From Halobacteriales archaeon QS_8_69_26 (GTDB lineage: Archaea > Halobacteriota > Halobacteria > Halobacteriales > SW-7-71-33): a stretch of 37,422 nucleotides of DNA. The position numbers were made by a program, and so were the translations under genes. Position 1 is the stretch's first letter. Every line of letters starts with the position of its first letter. The notes under the pieces are model-generated. The model was given only the letters and a program-made list of their open reading frames with translations. It searched no databases and was not told the origin of the DNA. Below are positions 35,140-37,422 of the stretch, one piece after another. Location of the stretch: positions 80,643 to 118,064 of the forward strand of contig PXRX01000043.1 of assembly GCA_003023195.1 (NCBI GenBank). The letters run 5' to 3'.

Positions 35140-36570
35140 ATGGCCTCATCGCCAGTCGACCTGTGCGTCTACAACGCGCGGGTCGTCACGCCGAGCGGCA
35201 CGGTCGACGGCGGCGTCGCCGCCGAGGACGGCGAGATCGTCCAGGTCGGCACCGACCGGAAACTCCCCGACGCCGACCGGGAGATAGACGCCGAGGGGAA
35301 CTACCTGATCCCGGGGTTCATCGACCCCCACGTCCACTGGGGGCTGAGCCGCTACGAGTTCGAGTACCACGAGGGGCTGGAACACGACTTCGAGACCGAG
35401 ACCCGCGGGGCGGTCCACGGCGGCGTCACGACCGTCGTGAACTTCCTCCTCCAGCCGGAGCCCTACACCCCGGACATGGACTTCTTCCGGCGCGCCGGCG
35501 AGGAGCACTCCTACATCGACTTCGCCTACCACGCCATCATCCACAAGGACCACCACTTCGAGGAGATAGACGGTCTGGTCGACGAGGGGATCCGGTCGTT
35601 CAAGATATTCTTCAACTGGTACAAGTACGCCTCACCCGAGTTGGGGATCGAACACTCCGACGCCGGCCGGGTGTACGACCTGCTCTCGCAGGTGGCGGAC
35701 GTGCCCGGGGGCGTCGTGATGTTCCACGCCGAGAACGAGGACCTGGCCGACAGGCGACGCCAGGAGTTCCAGGCGGAGGGCCGGAACGACCTGGAGGCGT
35801 GGTGTGAGTCCGCCCCGAACATCTGCGAGGCGATGCAAATAGAGCAGATCGGCCGCATGACCGAGATGACCGACTCGCGGGCCTACATCGTCCACATGTC
35901 CACGGGCGAGGGCGTCGACATCTGCAAGCAGTTCCAGGACCGCGGCGTAAACCTCCACTCCGAGACCCTGCCCGCCTTCCTCACCCACACCAAGGACGAG
36001 GCGGACCTCGGGGTCTGGGGGAAGATATCCCCGCCGCTCCGTGGTGAGTGGAGCAAGAAGCGCCTCTGGGAGGGACTCCGCGAGGGCACAGTCGAGTACA
36101 TGGGCACCGACCACTGCCCGCACAAGAAGCCCTTCAAGGAGAAAGAGGAGGGCAAGTTCGGCGACGTCTGGGACGCCATCCCCGGGGACAACAACGGCAT
36201 CGAGTACTTCCTGCCGGTGATGATGAGCGAGGGCGTCAACAAGAATCGGATCAGCATGGAGCGCCTCGTGGAGGTCTGCTGTGAGAACAACGCCAGGCGC
36301 TGGGGTCTCTACCCCCGGAAGGGCGCACTCGTGGAGGGGTCGGACGCGGACATGGTGATCGTCGACCTGGAGAAGTCGGCGACGGTAGACGAGGACTTCT
36401 ATCACACGATGGAACCGAGGTACTCCTCGTTCCACGGGTGGGAACTCCAGGGTCTGCCGACCCACACCATCGTCGGCGGCGAGGTGGTCGTCGAGGACGG
36501 CGAACTCCAGGTCGAGAAGGGCGGCCGGAACTACCTCCCGCGGGGACCGAACGGCGTTCCTAGCAGGTAA
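35140..36570 (+). CDS. dihydropyrimidinase / hydantoinase-like amidohydrolase
   Basis: This is a 476-residue cyclic amidohydrolase with a binuclear metal site: DPHVH (H64, H66), the lysine that is carboxylated in this family (K155, SFKIFFNWY), H196 (MFHAENED), H252 (YIVHMSTGEG) and D324 (MGTDHCPH). The C-terminal LVEGSDADMVIVDLEKSATV is the usual beta-sandwich return. Relatives hydrolyse hydantoins, dihydropyrimidines, dihydroorotate or allantoin; the long insert-bearing form with KPFKEKEEGKFGDVWDAIPG points to the hydantoinase side rather than PyrC. No pyrimidine genes are adjacent. Its last 11 bases overlap an orphan minus-strand fragment. Confidence 0.85.
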   Translation: MASSPVDLCVYNARVVTPSGTVDGGVAAEDGEIVQVGTDRKLPDADREIDAEGNYLIPGFIDPHVHWGLSRYEFEYHEGLEHDFETETRGAVHGGVTTVVNFLLQPEPYTPDMDFFRRAGEEHSYIDFAYHAIIHKDHHFEEIDGLVDEGIRSFKIFFNWYKYASPELGIEHSDAGRVYDLLSQVADVPGGVVMFHAENEDLADRRRQEFQAEGRNDLEAWCESAPNICEAMQIEQIGRMTEMTDSRAYIVHMSTGEGVDICKQFQDRGVNLHSETLPAFLTHTKDEADLGVWGKISPPLRGEWSKKRLWEGLREGTVEYMGTDHCPHKKPFKEKEEGKFGDVWDAIPGDNNGIEYFLPVMMSEGVNKNRISMERLVEVCCENNARRWGLYPRKGALVEGSDADMVIVDLEKSATVDEDFYHTMEPRYSSFHGWELQGLPTHTIVGGEVVVEDGELQVEKGGRNYLPRGPNGVPSR

Positions 36571-36694
36571 TTTCCCATTCAAATCTTACCATCCCCACCA
36601 GCGACCCGCCGGCTTTCTCAGGATCGAAGATTATCGTCACGGTCGGTCCCTCGGGGACTTTGATCGAGAGGCAACCACCAAATATGTAGAAATT
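36560..36694 (-). pseudogene. orphan C-terminal gene fragment, no start codon
   Basis: A 44-codon minus-strand frame ends at TAG (36560-36562) and is closed upstream by TAA at 36695-36697. It contains no ATG before codon 35 and reads as convincing protein: GGCLSIKVPEGPTVTIIFDP then EKAGGSLVGMVRFEWEITC. The composition suggests a beta-rich C-terminus cut from a larger gene. It overlaps the end of the amidohydrolase gene and marks the start of the AT-richer segment. Confidence 0.5.
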
Positions 36695-36713
36695 TTATTA
36701 TTAGAAGCGAGTA

Positions 36714-37355
36714 TCAGTGAGTTAGGTAATTCGATAGATAGGTTTCAACCTTATCATCCGTACACCAAGAAAGACTGTAGTTCATCGCCTCCGCATACTC
36801 ATCATTATTTCCGTAGCAGGTTTGACATGGTGGAGAGTTTCCGCTACACGGATCAGCATCGTACCAGATCATCATTGGCGAGACTTCATCTATCCATCCA
36901 TCATATATCCTTCCTGCACTATGTTCTAAGTATTGACTGTCGTCGTTACTACATTGTTCTGCAGGGTAGGAAGAAGCGGCCTCGTCTTCATCTTGGAGAG
37001 CATGTAATACCTCATGGATAACTGTCATATTGTATGCCTTTGCACCGTTTCCGGAATAACAGCTAGTCCCATTTTCATAATCGTATACCTGGGCATTCAC
37101 GCCACCACTCGTGGCCTTAATATAGTCATAACCCCAGACTCTGGGACCGGCCTCACCAACAGCTCCCCCTTCCATGCGGCCGGCACCGTAGTCTGCGTTT
37201 TCAGCTACGATCAAATGGCATTCGTTGTCAGAGGGAGTCCCATATTGGGTTAAAACCTCCCCTCTAAAATCCTCCAGCAGTTCTCCCCAACCGCTATAGG
37301 AGCTTTGTGGGAGTTTAAGTGGATTACTCAGCTTTGCACGTTGGGTGGTTGACAT
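36714..37355 (-). CDS. Cys-rich putative zinc metalloprotease (HExxH), possibly 5'-incomplete
   Basis: The protein reads MSTTQRAKLSNPLKLPQ at its annotated start, but the frame stays open upstream to the window edge at 37422, so the real start may lie outside. The motif VIHEVLHALQDEDEA gives an HExxH zinc site (H114, E115, H118); a later H in YLEHSAGRIYDGW may be the third ligand. At least seven cysteines (CHL, SCYSG, QCSND, DPCSG, PPCQTC, WCTDD) suggest disulfides and an extracellular protein. No family is recognised. Base composition and codon use are far more AT-rich than in the rest of the window. Confidence 0.7.
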   Translation of the reverse strand: MSTTQRAKLSNPLKLPQSSYSGWGELLEDFRGEVLTQYGTPSDNECHLIVAENADYGAGRMEGGAVGEAGPRVWGYDYIKATSGGVNAQVYDYENGTSCYSGNGAKAYNMTVIHEVLHALQDEDEAASSYPAEQCSNDDSQYLEHSAGRIYDGWIDEVSPMMIWYDADPCSGNSPPCQTCYGNNDEYAEAMNYSLSWCTDDKVETYLSNYLTH

Positions 37356-37422
37356 ACATTTCGGAGTAAGAGGCGGATGAGGTGGTCTATCACCGATTTC
37401 AAACGTCAGCAGTTCAGCGGAT

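Overview
The window comes from a haloarchaeon (class Halobacteria). The DNA is very GC-rich and the proteins are strongly acidic. Ribosomal proteins are of archaeal type (eS4, eL32, eL19, RNase P component 1 inside the operon). A HalX response regulator is present, and many genes have a TATA-like box about 25-33 bases before the start codon, as expected for leaderless haloarchaeal mRNAs.

Layout. Positions 1-14354 hold the long S10-spc ribosomal protein cluster, all on + and mostly with overlapping stop/start codons: the 3' end of a SPOUT RNA methyltransferase, then L3, L4, L23, L2, S19, L22, S3, L29, RNase P component 1, S17, L14, L24, eS4, L5, S14, S8, L6, eL32, eL19, L18, S5, L30, L15 and SecY. 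Next come a metal P-type ATPase (14496-17084), a small membrane protein and a HalX response regulator. Positions 18515-22562 hold a truncated NUDIX-like gene, methylmalonyl-CoA epimerase, an acyl-CoA synthetase and the methylmalonyl-CoA mutase large subunit. This is a propionate/methylmalonyl-CoA neighbourhood. Positions 22770-31027 are a mixed chromosomal region: inositol monophosphatase family, a repeat-bearing unknown protein, a zinc-ribbon microprotein, a GNAT/zinc-ribbon fusion, a ZIP-type transporter, adenosylhomocysteinase, a dual-specificity phosphatase, two unknown proteins and a poly-gamma-glutamate-hydrolase-like protein. A tRNA-Leu(CAA), a DUF309 protein, an FHA-like/Hanks kinase, a Tat lipoprotein and a dihydropyrimidinase-like amidohydrolase follow. 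From about 36560 to the end the DNA is visibly AT-richer and holds an orphan C-terminal gene fragment and a Cys-rich HExxH protein, which looks like a foreign segment.

Most notable: (1) a 45-48 bp element made of two hairpins is inserted in frame, in the same reading phase and after the same nine bases (ttcgaggac), in two unrelated genes: ribosomal protein L2 (2869-2916) and DUF309 (31793-31837). Paired differences keep the first hairpin intact, as expected of a mobile palindromic element that tolerates insertion in coding sequence. (2) rpl3 carries a frameshift close to its 3' end; restoring the frame recreates the ATGA overlap with rpl4. (3) eS4 has an acidic tail of roughly 95 residues built from exact DNA repeats. 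(4) A decayed inverted copy of the tRNA-Leu 3' end lies next to the tRNA. (5) The right-hand segment appears to be an island with a putative metalloprotease.
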